A stretch of 64,000 nucleotides of DNA from Allodiplogaster sudhausi (taxonomy: Eukaryota > Nematoda > Chromadorea > Rhabditida > Diplogasteridae): contig CALZFC010000029.1 in NCBI GenBank assembly GCA_945643635.1, positions 4,069,501-4,133,500 on the forward strand, written 5' to 3'. A program made the position numbers and the translations under genes. Shown in pieces: positions 33,290-44,585 of this stretch; position 1 is the first letter of the stretch; each line of letters opens with the position of its first letter. Below the pieces are notes generated by a model. The model did not search any database. It was not told the origin of the DNA and worked only from the letters and a program-made list of their open reading frames with translations.

Positions 33290-33830
33290 AACTGGACAGC
33301 ACACGCCTGGGGAATGTATCCGTTCGACTTTTAACGGAAAGAGGAGGAGTCGCGGAAACCAGAAAGCGGGGGGGGGGGAGAGGGAAGAGGAGGGAGTGAG
33401 AGTGCGTCAGCACTCTTACATCTGATGTTCTAGCTCGGCGAGCGACGTCATTTATGAGAGTGTACTAGATTGAGAGAGTGGCTGGCGAGAAAGAGAGCTA
33501 GAGAGAGAGAGAGAGAGAGCTAGAGAGAAAGAGCAGCGAGGAATATGAGATAAAGAGAAACAAAAAAGGCAGCTTCGCCAATCGAATCTTTGGCCGCTAT
33601 GAGGACGAACAGCGAAAAAAAAATAGCACGCGCATGCTAGAGAGACGACGATAAATGGTCAATAGGCTCATGGTCAGAGAACAGTGAAGAAGAGAGAAAG
33701 AAAGAAAGACGTTAGAATTCCCAAGAATTGCGAATCGCGTCATCTTTTCTCATTGGACATTTCGCCGCTGTGTCACGGCCAGTGACTCATGCTGAAAGAG
33801 TCAAACTATGTTCATATGAAAGAGTTCATG
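33290..33830 (-). promoter_or_regulatory. Upstream block of copy 4
   Basis: Contains, reading towards the gene, a GACTCATGCTGAAAGAGTCA near-palindrome (33783), GAATTGCGAATCGCGTCATC, AAAATAGCACGCGCATGC, CAATCGAATCTTTGGCCG, a GA tract (33480-33535), GTGCGTCAGCACTC and a G-run. These elements recur in order and spacing before copies 5, 6, 7 and the chimera. This is consistent with a shared promoter region, or merely with unit duplication. Confidence 0.5.
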
Positions 33831-34642
33831 TACACTTAAAACATATCAAGAAACAAAGTGCAAGTTGTTCACGGAAGTAAACAAAACGAAACATTTAATT
33901 AAATGATCACTCCAAAAGACAAGAAACTTGCATATGTATGCATGTACATACATGCCATGTAAATTTATACCATATGATTCTTAGGTGCTAAGTTACCAGC
34001 AACGGTAATCCGCTAGAGTAGAAATAATAGAAAACATATGTAGCTCAAAGGAAAAAGTAAAAATTTTGAGTCTTTTTTTTTACTACTATACTCCAAAATT
34101 TTTCAATAAATATGTGCATCTGATATAGACAACATTTGCTCCGTACATATTTAGCTGTAGCTTTCTAACAAGTAGATGAAATCTCTTCCTACTTTGTGGA
34201 TGTACGCCTTAGAAAAATGTGATGAATTGATGAATGCTCAAAAAACCATAAGTTAATTACTCAGTGAACGGCTCGTTTAATTTTATTTCAATTCAATATA
34301 TGCCATTTACACGACAGAAAATCAACATAAAAACAAGATTAAAAAGATCATACGACTTTTATATCCGTGTTTAAGATTCAAGAATCCATAAATTGTACAT
34401 TACCAGTACAATAACGACAAACAGGCAATGATTACTGAGTGGAAAGACAAAATGAGATACTTGTACGAAACAAAATTCGTTTGGCAAGGGCGAGCCGCAT
34501 TGAACTGTAATAGCACTGTCATAGAACGAAACATATACTATGAACATCACGTGGTTCTACTTTGTAATAATGAAGAAAGCATACTCTGCTAAAAAAAATC
34601 TACGTTTTGTCGCTTTATGAGTCTTTTTATACGTATGTCTGC
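33831..34642. other. Spacer between copies 4 and 5
   Basis: AT-rich; the recurrent 3' block of the array is at about 34300-34500. No exon. Confidence 0.4.
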
Positions 34643-35540
34643 TCATTTGCGCTCTAATAGTGCGTAATTTGCGTATTTGTTATTCGTTGGCTGAAAAAGA
34701 TCGGCGTAAGGTGGCGGCTGCGCTGCTTCCACATCGACTACAGGAAGAGCACGAGCTTCATCACGTTGCTGCGATTCGGCCGTCTCGCAGGCCAACCAAC
34801 AGAAGCAGCACAGGACGAATCCAATGAAGAGCACAAGCCACAAAATCCAGCTGAACATCATGGCATTCATGAACGAATTAGGCACTAATTTTTTTTTAGC
34901 AAGTATAGCAAACAAAACCTACAGAAAGTATTATAATAAGACATTAAACGCGGTCCGATCAGCGGTAGAAAAGATAACTGAGTAAATGCATAAAAAATAT
35001 ATAAAAAAATTCAAAATTTTTCAGTCTGCGTTTGATTTTTAAAAAAAATTGAAAATAAACTACAAAAATATATATATATATAAAAAATGGCAACAAACTT
35101 GTATTTGTCGTCGAAGCTACCACCACCACCACCCCTGCTACCGCCGCTGCTCGAGTGGTAGCTCGAAGAGGATCCACGCGAAGAAGAGCGGTTCGAGCCA
35201 CCTCCTCCTCCTCCGCTGCTGCTTCTGCCATAAGAACCGCTGCTGCTGCTGCTGCTACGCGCGCCGCTTGAGCCGCGAGAACCGGCTAAATAAAGATTGT
35301 CTTTTTTCTCTCCCTCTCTATCGTTATCTTTTAAATATTTTATTTTGCTTTTTTTCGTTTTTTTTCACTCCTTAGAGAAAAATATTCAATAAGTTAACCA
35401 CGAACAAATGTAAACTGCTTTTAAATAAGCATATTTGGTTTTAAAATTGGCACAACAATCTGACTTTTCCCCTCGACAGAGAAGGTGTTAGTAATCAGAA
35501 GTAGAAGGAGAAGAATCCAGGATGCGGAGCTCCTTCTCAT
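34643..35540 (-). CDS. Gly/Ser-rich PPPY membrane protein, copy 5
   Basis: Exons 35540-35465, 35285-35099, 34850-34643; 471 bases, 156 residues plus stop. Signal peptide MRRSSASWILLLLLLITNTF ending SVEGK; ectodomain of Ser/Gly with six Ser in a row and a poly-Gly end. Helix SWILWLVLFIGFVLCCFCWL, then ACETAESQQRDEAR and AQPPPYADLF. The last residues NYALLERK differ from the ANE..YV end of the other copies. A 22-base insertion that duplicates the local GCGCAAAT/ACGCAAAT motif shifts the frame, so the Y-V C-terminus is lost. The original end (CAGACATACGTATAA) is still readable downstream. Confidence 0.75.
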
Positions 35541-35749
35541 GCACGAAGAAGTTGCTTGAGCTGCAGCTGGAATGGGAAACACTTTGAGAGAAGTCAGCAA
35601 GAATAAAGGAAGAGGGTACGGAATGTCTGCGTAAACTTGAAATAGCACTCACACGAAGGGCAATTGCCGGTTGAAGAAGAAGAAGAAAGAAAAATAAAGC
35701 ATTTATAAACTCTTCAAAGTGGACAGATCTTTTTTGATTCAATGTGAAT

Positions 35750-36240
35750 CAAAAAAGAAGCGTTCCACTCTGAATGGAAAATTGCCACGCCACAAGGAAG
35801 TGTTTATGTAGGAATAGTCTAGGAAACCGGGGAGGGAGGGGGTTAGGAACAAGAGTACGTCGGCATACTAACATGTGGAGAGTGTACTAGATAGTGGAAC
35901 GCGAGAGAGAGTGAGAGAGAGAGAAAGAGGGAGAGAGAAAGGATAGAGGGAAAGATAGTAGCGAGAGAAGCGGCAGACAAAAGGAGCGCACCAACCAATC
36001 GAATATTTGGCCGGATCCAGGACGAAAAGTGCACGAGAAAATAGCACACGCACGTTGGCGAGACGATGAGAGTCGGTCAATAGGGAGAGAGCAGACTAGA
36101 CATGAGCACGAGGATAGGAGTTCCACAAGTCTGAAGAATAGCGATATGGGTCATCTTTCGCAATGGGAACTACGTAACGACAGAGCTGACTCGTGACGAA
36201 AGAGTCAAAATACACTCACTTTTGAACAGTTCTTGTCAAT
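35750..36240 (-). promoter_or_regulatory. Upstream block of copy 5
   Basis: Contains GTACGTCGGCATACTAACAT, a GA tract (35900-35945), CAATCGAATATTTGGCCGG, GAAAATAGCACACGCACG, GAAGAATAGCGATATGGGTC and TGACTCGTGACGAAAGAGTCA in order. A hairpin TCTTTTTTGATTC / GAATCAAAAAAGA lies at 35730-35760. Confidence 0.5.
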
Positions 36241-36529
36241 CGAAAAAGAAGTTGCTCATGTCTGTATGTACATAAGAAGACAATTAGACGTCTTTTGGCA
36301 AAATTCAAACGAATAATAAGGATGGTCAGAACAATAGCCTTTCTTAAATTCAAAGCTTTTAAAAATTGCAGTTTCAAGCGATCTGTAGGTCAAAAGAAAC
36401 GTATGTATGTACATACCCCGTATATTTGCAGTACAAATGATTAAAATGAAAAAAAAAATTGCAGCTACGGCAGTCACTGACCGTAGCTGAAATTTAGAAA
36501 AGCTAGAAATTAAAGTGAGCATTAAATCT

Positions 36530-36725
36530 TGACTTTTTTTCCAACTCTACAAACTTTCTTTTGATGTCTGCGTCTACCAAGAAGAAAAAGGATGAGAAGA
36601 AGAAATTGTGCATGAGCCAATTGTCGACTTTTCGACTTGTCCTCACCATCAGATGCTTTTCGAGCTTCTTCATGACCGCGAGATGCACGGGGGCGCTGCC
36701 TCGAACAGTGTGTTTATTAAATAAA
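36530..36725 (-). pseudogene. Fragment like an exon of the 48.6-54.8 kb gene
   Basis: On the minus strand, CACTGTTCGAGGCAGCGCCC through a NWLMH-encoding stretch resembles the exon at about 49775-49920 of the unrecognised gene (TVFEAAPLPRAG..., DDWLMHY). The reading frame is broken between the two halves. Confidence 0.45.
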
Positions 36726-37264
36726 AATTTACTCTTTTTATACATTCATGTTTACTATTCCTTATTTCAGTTTCCTGTATGCGTTGTATATCCACGGTGC
36801 ATTTATAAGCATTTCATTTTTTTTTACGAAAGTGAGCATCATGTCTTTTTCTTGTCAATGTGACTTATATCTGCAAAATAGTTCACATATCTACGAATAC
36901 ACAGTCAAACAACCTCCGTATACAAGTTTAACATGTAAAACCTACTGAATCCATGAATACGTATTCGGGACAAACCGGCAATGATTATTGAGGAAAAGAC
37001 AAATTGAAATTCTCGTACGAAACAAAACAAAGTGATCATGAACTAAACAACCTATCATCTTCTAGATTAGCAACAAGCTTAAAAACGGTTTGCAGAAAGT
37101 ATGTATATTTTAAAAGACATTCGAGACAGCAGCAAGCAAAGATTAATAAATCAGTAAATCGACAAAAATTTAGAAATTCAATTTCTTGACTTCATAAATA
37201 TAAATGTAAAATATAAATTAACTAACAATCCAATAATAAACAGCATCAAATACGCACGACATTT

Positions 37265-37672
37265 CAGTTCACCTTGGCTCGGTGCCCAAACCGCCTGCCG
37301 TGCTGTCGCTGCTCGAGTTGTAGCAAAAAGATCCATGCCAAGATCAACTCTCGTTTCCTTCGCTGCTTCTGCCGGACGAACTGCATCTGTTGCTCCGAGA
37401 GCCGCTTGAGCCTAGAGACTAAATTTTTAAAATATTTATTAATTTTTTTCTTTTAAATTATTTTTATGTTTCAATTGGTGAATGAAATAAAAAAAACTGC
37501 ATTTAAAATTGAGAATTACCCTTTACTTTTAAAATACCAAAAATTATGAAATATTTGTGAAAAATTTTCTCATCTGACTTTTCTAATCGACTAACCATAA
37601 GAAGATGCTTGTCAGGAGGAGGAGAAGAAGAAGAAGAAGCCAGGGCGTGCTCGCGGAACTATTTCACATGAA
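37265..37672 (-). pseudogene. Array copy 6, decayed
   Basis: The Gly/Ser exon (about 37425-37265) is recognisable as GSSGSRSN-RCSSSGRSSEG, then stops. The signal-peptide exon (about 37672-37600) reads NSSAST-WLLLLLLLLLTSIF but has a stop right after the Met codon. No helix exon is present. Confidence 0.6.
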
Positions 37673-37799
37673 CGAAGAGCCGGTACTAAGAAGTTAATTA
37701 GCTAGAATGGGAAACCCTTTGAGAAGTCCGCGAGAATGATTAAAAGTAAGTGATGAGAAGAAGCAAAAAACAAAGCATTAATGATGAAGTGCTAAACGT

Positions 37800-38330
37800 G
37801 GACAGCACGCCTTGTGAATGTATTAGTTCGACTTTAAACCGAAAATGGCCAGGCCAGAAGTGTTATGAGACTTTTCAGATGAGGAGTCGCAGAAAGCATG
37901 AGAAAACTGAGAGGACGGCAGCACTCTAACATGTGGTACTCATCGAGGGAGGGACGTCACTGATGAGAGTGTACTAGGCAGAGATTCGGAGAAAGAAGGG
38001 CTGGCGAGGGAGCGAGAGAGCGAGAGAGAGAGAGAGAGTGGGATAGAGTGAGAGTGAGAGAGAGAAAGAGAGGAATGTGAGAGAAACAAAAAAAGGCGCA
38101 CAGAACCAATCGAATCTTAGGCGGGAAAGAGGACGAAAAGCTCAGGAGAGAATAGAGAGGGATGGCCAACGGGGGAACAGACTAGAAAAGAAAACGAGTT
38201 AGGTGTTCCAATTCCTAAAAATAGCCATGTGCGTCATCGTTTCTCAATGGAAACTGCGTAACGACAGCTGACTGATGCCGAAAGAGTCAAAATACACGCA
38301 TATTTGAAGAGTCCTTCTGCACTTTTAACA
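37800..38330 (-). promoter_or_regulatory. Upstream block of decayed copy 6
   Basis: Same motif order as before copy 4, with CAATCGAATCTTAGGCGGG, AATAGCCATGTGCGTCATC and a GA tract at 38010-38080. The block outlived its gene. Confidence 0.45.
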
Positions 38331-39824
38331 AACTCAATTATGAATAGTAAGGATGGTCAGTCCAACAGTCCTACTTAAATTCAAATCATTTGAAATTTGC
38401 AATTTCAAGTGCTCTGTACATCAAAAGGAACTTGTATATGAATTTATATGCACGCAAATTTATACATATGATTAATACATGCTAATTCCAGCAGCTGCGG
38501 CAATCACTGACCATGAGACTTGGCTAGAAATTATAGAGTGCATAAAAAATATTTTATCTTTTTTCAACTGTACAAACTTTTCTTTACAAATCTAATATCG
38601 GCAAAGGAGAACAAAGAAGTGAAGAAAGTAGACGACGATAGGAAGCCTGAACTCGTCGCAGATTTCGCAAAGTGGAGCATGGACTCCGCACCGTTATGAC
38701 GACATCATTTTTAGACGACATTCAATAATTATTTTTAATTATATTTAGACTTTTTTTAAATAATTTTTTAAAGAAAATTATAAAAAAAAAGTCATCTAAA
38801 AATGCAGTATAGCGTGGTAGCTATATTTTAAAAAAGAGCTTCATTTTTTTTACAACCCACAAGAAATTCGATGCGCCGCGTCTCGACTCTCACTCAGTCA
38901 GCCCGGCGATGTGACGATTACGAGATTTGCGTTCACCTTCTGCTTTTTACTTATCAAAAGAAGCATTCCAGTGGTGTTTACCACGTGTATACTTGCTATA
39001 CCGTAATAAATTCATTCATTCATTATCTTTCCAACGAAATCAGCGACTTTGGAAAAGAACGCGATTGTCTGCTATGATGCAATAGATTCCGAAAGGGTTT
39101 TTCTAATTTTATCTCATATCAGATTTCATCAACATTAAAATATTTAAACAGATTTTTTTCTCTTAATTTTCTTTAGATCGGCGATAATTGCGTTCGCCGT
39201 GACCAAAACAGAGCGGAGGCCATCTCCTTTTTCCGAATCGGTAATGCCTGATTGAGGGGGACACTCATTTCCCTTCAGCACCTCACAGTCACAAGACGAT
39301 AAAGGCCACTTACATTTTAGACGAGCTTGTCGTTACCAAAACGATATACAGTACTACAAAAAGATCCGCTATCTTTTTTTTTCGTTCGTAATATTTTGCT
39401 AACATTGTATTGATAAACAAAATAAGAAAAATTGGCCATCCATATTTGTCGAGTAACCAACCGACAATTGTTCAAACTTTCGGGAACTACGTTTTAGACT
39501 ATTGTGAATTCATTCATGTTCAAAAAAACACATGTTAATGACTCACAACAGTGAATTGCTAATTTAATCTATGCGTTGCAAATCCACGGTGCATTTATAA
39601 GTATTTTATTATTTTTTAAGGAAACCGTACGTCCTGTCTTTTTTCTTGTAAAAGTGCATTATACGTGACAAATACATGTTACAAAATAGACCATTTCTAC
39701 TAATACACAGTAAAACAACGTCCGTATGCATATTTAACATGCAAACCTACTGCTTCCAAGAATACCAGTATGTTCAGGACATGCAGGCAATGATTATTGA
39801 GGAAAAAACAAAATGAGATTCTTG
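38331..39824. other. Spacer without a gene
   Basis: 38470-38600 matches 36430-36560 in order (AATTGCAGCTACGGCAGTCACTGA-type and TACAAACTTT), so this is another array-unit edge. 38730-38800 has a loose inverted repeat around TTTTTTAAATAATTTTTTAA. No exon. Confidence 0.35.
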
Positions 39825-40470
39825 TAGAAATGGGCCGGCCCAATTTCCCAAGGCCCCGGGCCGGGCCGGGCAGGGCCCAAGAAAAGTTGGGCCGGCCCGT
39901 AGGCCCGATTGGGCCCTCAAGTCAGAAATTCCTGACAAATTGATGGTGAAGCTCAAACTGTGCACAGGGGGGTTTTCGAACGGGGAGAACACGAAAATTT
40001 TGTTTGTTCTGTGCTTGCATGCAGTTTAACAAAATTACCCTACTTTACTAGTAAACGATTTTTCACGTGTTTGCACTTGTGTTCTGTCTGCGTGCATGTG
40101 TGCTTCCGTCTCAAGAAACTGTCTACTCTCTCCCGTTCAATGGACTCGGCCAGGTCCACCGACGTCGCCAAGAAGTACATCCAGGAAGTGCAGATGGATG
40201 CCAAGCTTTAGTCTGAAGACGGAGACTACGACGTGGCACGCAAGACTACACAGGCATTCTTTCACTTCACCGAGAGGACTGGCCATCAGATGATCATTGT
40301 GGACATCCATGAAGTGGGCGACGACCTCTACATTTTGAAAATCGGGCTCAAACGGGCCCACTGGCCGGGCCGGGCCCAAAATTACAAGGCCCTAAAATTT
40401 CCGGCCGGGTCGGGCCGAGACCTTGGGCCCGAACGGCCGGGCTGGGCCAAAAATTTTGGGCCCATTCCCA
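39825..40470. mobile_element. GGCCC-rich element carrying a kinase-like fragment
   Basis: Both ends are made of GGGCCGGGCC repeats in inverted orientation (39827-39915 and 40365-40470). It interrupts the array's recurrent 3' block at GAGATTCTTGTA. The centre holds a coding-like stretch described separately. GGCCC-rich ends also occur at 42515-42640 and 57340-57805. Confidence 0.6.
40137..40345 (+). pseudogene. eEF2-kinase-like (alpha-kinase) fragment
   Basis: Translates to MDSARSTDVAKKYIQEVQ then MDAKL, an in-frame TAG at 40209, SEDGDYDVA, and then TQAFFHFTERTGHQMIIVDI followed by HEVGDDLY. From memory of the family, QMDAKLW-SEDYN and TPQAFSHFT-E-SGHQLIVVDIQGVGDLYT are neighbouring motifs of eEF2 kinase. 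Here the Trp codon has become TAG and the roughly 60 residues between the motifs are missing. No intron is visible. It is flanked by transposon ends, so it looks like a captured fragment and cannot encode an active kinase. Confidence 0.6.
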
Positions 40471-40550
40471 CTTCTGCAAACGATGTAAAACTGCAAAAAA
40501 TCTTAAAAACATACAGAAAACAACAAACAGCATCAAATACGCACGACATT

Positions 40551-41180
40551 TCAGATCACGTGGGCTCGGTGCCCAAGCCGCCTGCCGTGCTGCCGCTGCT
40601 CGAGTTGTAGCAAAAAGATCCATGCCGAGATCAACTCTCGTTTCCTTCGCTGCTTCTACCGGAGGAACTGCGGCTGCTGGTCCGAGAGCCGCTTGAGCCT
40701 TGAGATCCGGCTAAACTTTTATTTATTTTTAAAATATTTTTTTCTTTATTCAGTCGTTAAATAAAATATTCAAGTAGGTAACGACGAATGACCATAAACT
40801 GCATTTAAAAGAGAGAATTATAAAAAAATATATTCAATATTTGAGCAAAATTTTCTCTTCTAGTAAAGTGTCTCTTTTTAAGGCCCTGACTGAGGTTACC
40901 GACGTGAGGTTAATTTCTCTGTGTCTCTCTCATCTACAACAACTCTTCTTGTCTATGCCCTTTCCCTCATTGTTCGCCTGATGCCATTTTGTAGGTAGCC
41001 TTAGGGAGCAACATGAGGCGAAGAAGAGACAGAGTGGGAGAGCATGCATTTTGAAGAGACCCAGCTCAACATGAGGCTTATTGAGTGGCTTTTCTTCTCG
41101 ACTAACCATAAGGAGAAGAAGAAGAAGAATAAGAAGCAAGGACTCGCTGGTGGAGCTCCTTCTCCTGCACGAAAAGCCGC
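40551..41180 (-). pseudogene. Array copy 7, decayed
   Basis: The Gly/Ser exon (about 40715-40551) is close to that of copy 6, including the same break. The signal-peptide exon (about 41180-41095) encodes a Leu-rich run but is frame-shifted and has lost its Met context. No helix exon. Confidence 0.55.
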
Positions 41181-41339
41181 TTCGAAGAGGTTAACCGAGC
41201 TGTAACTGAAATGGAATACTGTTTGAGAAGTAGTCAACGAGAATCCACGCAGGAAACAACGAATGTATGCATGTAAGTAAATTTAGAAAAACACTCATAC
41301 TAAGAGCATTTTAAGATAAAAAAAAAAGGATTATGAAAT

Positions 41340-41760
41340 GGTCCAAGTGGACCGCACATCACGCCTTGTGGATGTAGCGTTCGACTCTAAAAACAGAATG
41401 GCCAGACTAGAAAGGTTGAGCCTTGTAGAAGGAGGAGCGAGTGAAAGTACGTCAGCACTCTAGCATGTGGCAGAGATACAGAGAAAGAGAGAGAGAGAGA
41501 GAGAGAGAGTTGCCAGGGATGTGAGAGAAGAAGAAAAAGGAAGCATACACCCCTCGATCGAATCCTTGGAGGTCGGAAAGAGGACGAAAAGCTCGGGAGA
41601 AAATAGCACGTGCATGGTGCGTGAGACGAAGAGGGATGGCCAACGGGGAGAACAGAATAGACAAGAGAAAGAGGTTAAGAGTTCCAATTCCTAAAAATAG
41701 CCATCTGCGTCATCAAAGATTTCGAAGGTCACTAACGCAAGGCACTCATGTTAAAAGAAT
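41340..41760 (-). promoter_or_regulatory. Upstream block of decayed copy 7
   Basis: Contains GTACGTCAGCACTCTAGCAT, a GA tract (41480-41510), GAAAATAGCACGTGCATGG and AAAAATAGCCATCTGCGTCA. Confidence 0.45.
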
Positions 41761-41979
41761 CAGAAGAGGATGGCCACGGCCATCACTCTGCCCCTTTCAG
41801 CACTTCAAAAAATTTGGCCAAGCCCTATTTGGCGGGCTTGTAACTTTCTAACAAGAAGATGAAAATTGTTCAAACTCTCGGGAGCTATATACATATGCTT
41901 TAGACAAATGTGAATTGGTCAACTTGGAAAAAACCATATGTTAATTATTCAAAGAACAGCACCTTTAATTTATCTCAGT

Positions 41980-42370
41980 TCCATAGAAGCGTTGCAAATC
42001 GGAGGTAAAGTGTGTATCTTCAAGGTGACTTATACGTGACAAATATATCGACAAAATAGGTCACATCTACAAATACACGATCAAACAACGTCCGTATCTT
42101 CGTACATGTTTAACATGCAAACCTACTGAATCCATGTATACCAGTATATTCAGGACAAACAGGCAATGATTATTCAGGGAAAGACAAAATGAGATTCTTG
42201 TACGAAACAAAGTTAACATGAACTAATCAAATTAATACCGACTAGATTAGCAACAGGTTAAAAAAGGTATATTATAAAAGATATTCTGTAGGCAACAGCA
42301 AGTAAAGTCGGAAACGCGGAAAGAATTTAAAAATTAGCATATCGACATAAATTAAGAAATGTAAAATACT
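41980..42370. repeat. Duplicated 3' block, repeated at 45720-46140
   Basis: About 350 bases running from GTGACTTATACGTGACAAAT to CAGGCTATTGATCAGGGGTG are nearly identical in the two places, the youngest visible duplication in the array. Confidence 0.75.
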
Positions 42371-42512
42371 TTCAGGCTATTGATCAGGGGTGTATCGAAA
42401 TTCCGAATTCCTACCAATTCCGTTACAAAAGAAAGCCTTCCGAATTCCTTTATGAAAATCATTATTCCGATACTTCTTTCCTACAAACAAAAATTTGCTT
42501 CCTACATAGCAG

Positions 42513-42842
42513 AGCCGGTAACGGCCCGGCCCGGCCCTGGCGCGGGCCGGGCCGGCCCAATTTCCCAGGGCCCCGGGCCGGGCCGGGCCGGGCCCAAAAA
42601 AGTTGGGCGGGCCCGTGAGCCCGTTTGGGCCCGATAAGCACACGATGTCGTCCAGTCAGGACGATAGGTAGCATTATTAAGTGCAAAACTTTCTTCATTT
42701 GTCCATTTTTCCCCTTAAAACTTTTTATTCTATAGATTAAAATGAATGTTCATAGCATGAGCGTGAAAAAATCTGAATTTCAAAATGCTCTGTAGCTTGT
42801 CGGACTTTTTCCCCGGAATTTTTTTTAAAAAGCGGGACACAA
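42513..42842. mobile_element. Truncated GGCCC-rich element
   Basis: Starts CAGAGCCGGTAACGGCCCGG and runs into AAAACTTTTTATTCTATAG and TCCCCGGAATTTTTTTTAA. It is the reverse complement of about 57478-57805 but lacks the other terminus. Confidence 0.6.
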
Positions 42843-42875
42843 AAAGACATAAAATGCGCACAAAAAGACATAAAA

Positions 42876-43000
42876 TGCGCGCCGCACCGGTCTCGGTGGC
42901 CGAAGCGCCACCACTATCAATGTTGCCGCTTCCCGAGTGGCAGCAAAAGAAGGATCCACGCCAAGATCCACCCTCGCTTCCTTCGCCGCTTCGCACAGAA
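42876..43000 (-). pseudogene. Array Gly/Ser exon remnant
   Basis: Minus-strand reading GSEGSGEGGSWRG and HSGSGNIDSGG resembles the Ser/Gly exons; no signal peptide or helix attached. Confidence 0.4.
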
Positions 43001-43123
43001 AGCAAATGTAGTTCACAAGCTATTCCTTCTCCATCCTTCCCCAAGGGCGAGATAACAACAATGAGCGCTAATATTCAAATTGTTTGCTCGTTGACTTTAG
43101 TACTACATACTTTAATTTGGTCT

Positions 43124-44171
43124 CTATGCCGGTGCAATCGTGCCGTGTTCGTCTTTGCCTTGCATCGAAGGCAAATGGAGACTTTCGTATGGGGGCGGCA
43201 GCGCAGACTCCACGTCGACTTGTTGAGCATGATGAAATGCTGCAACATTCTGCGGTGACTGCTCGACCTCGGGGTGCAACGCCCAGTAGCAGGACAGCAC
43301 CATCGCGATGAGAACAGCGCAACCGATGCCTAGTCCCCATCTCCAACTGCAATCAAACTCTAGATTGTACCAAAATGGGAAAGCATGTGTCTTCGAATTA
43401 ATAAAAAAGAAAGTTCAAACATATATAAATTATTTAAAAAAAAAACCGTTTGAACCTTCATAAAATTTCAACAAACCTTATCGCTGATCCTGATCCTCCT
43501 CTTCCAGCAAATCTGCCACTGCTGCTGCTATCCGAGTAGAGGGCGGAGGAACCGTCTGAAAAGGTCCAGCTGAAAAGAGATATGTATATGCATCAATGAA
43601 CTTATTGTAGAATAGCCTTATAGTAAACAAATATTCCAATCAGAAAGTATTGCATGTCCCGTAATGACATTAGAGAAAATAAACTACAACACTTCAAGAA
43701 TTAGATACAAGAAAAAAAATTTAAAAAAAATTATTTAAAAAACAAGCATAAAGTGGCAGCAAACCTGATCCCAGTGCCGTAGCCACCGCCACCGCCGCCC
43801 CTGCTGCCGCTGCTACTGCTGCTCGAGTAGTGGCTTGACGAGCCATGCCAAGAAGAGCCACTCGAGCTTCCCCCGTTGCTGCTGCTTCTGCCGGACGAAC
43901 CGCTACTACTGCTGCGAGAGCCGCTTGAGCCGCGAGAACCGGCTAAATTTTTAGCTTTTATTTTCATTTTGAATTTTTGGTCAAAGAAAAATATTTAAAA
44001 ACAAATAATAACAGAGGCAGAGAGAAGTTTTTAATTAAGCTTTCAGGTTAAAATACCAAAAATTAGGAAATATTTTTGTACAATTTTCTTTGCCTGACTT
44101 TTTCCCTGGACAGAGAAGACGTTAGTGAGGAGAAGAAGAAGAATAATCCAGGGTGCGAAGCTCTTTCTCAT
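43124..44171 (-). CDS. Chimeric Gly/Ser-rich PPPY membrane protein (copies 8/9 fused)
   Basis: Exons 44171-44099 (signal peptide MRKSFAPWIILLLLLTNVFS), 43942-43765 (Gly/Ser-rich, nearly identical to copy 4), 43569-43477 (fused exon) and 43346-43124 (helix SWRWGLGIGCAVLIAMVLSC and tail ALPPPYESL, nearly identical to copy 2). They sum to 567 bases, 188 residues plus stop. The fused exon starts like a copy-4 helix exon (CAG|CTGGACC) and after about ten bases becomes the second half of a copy-2-type Gly/Ser exon (DGSSALYSDSSSSG). The frame is kept and the phases (2 in, 2 out) fit both neighbours. The result has two Ser/Gly segments and one helix. Confidence 0.72.
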
Positions 44172-44389
44172 GCACGAAGAGCGGCTAGGAAGGGGTGAAC
44201 CGAGCTGTAGCTGAAAAGGGAAATCCCTTGGAGAAGTTTGCGAGAGTCCAAGCAGGAAACAAAGAAAGAAATTCATGTAAATTTGAAGCACTCTTGCGAA
44301 AAGCAATTAAAGGTAAAAAGGAAAAGGAAGAAGGAATAAGAAAGCATTTATGAAATGCTCCAAGTGGAATGCATCGTTCGACTTTAAAC

Positions 44390-44551
44390 GGAAAACGGCC
44401 ATTAGAGGAGGAGTCGCGGAAACCAGGGCGGGGAGGGGGAGGGGGGAGGTGAGAAAGTGAGAGTGTACGTCAGCACTCTAACATCTGGTGTTCCAACGAC
44501 GTCATGTATGACAGCGTACTAGATTGAGAGAGCGGCTGGCGGGAAAGACAG

Positions 44552-44585
<34 letters not shown>

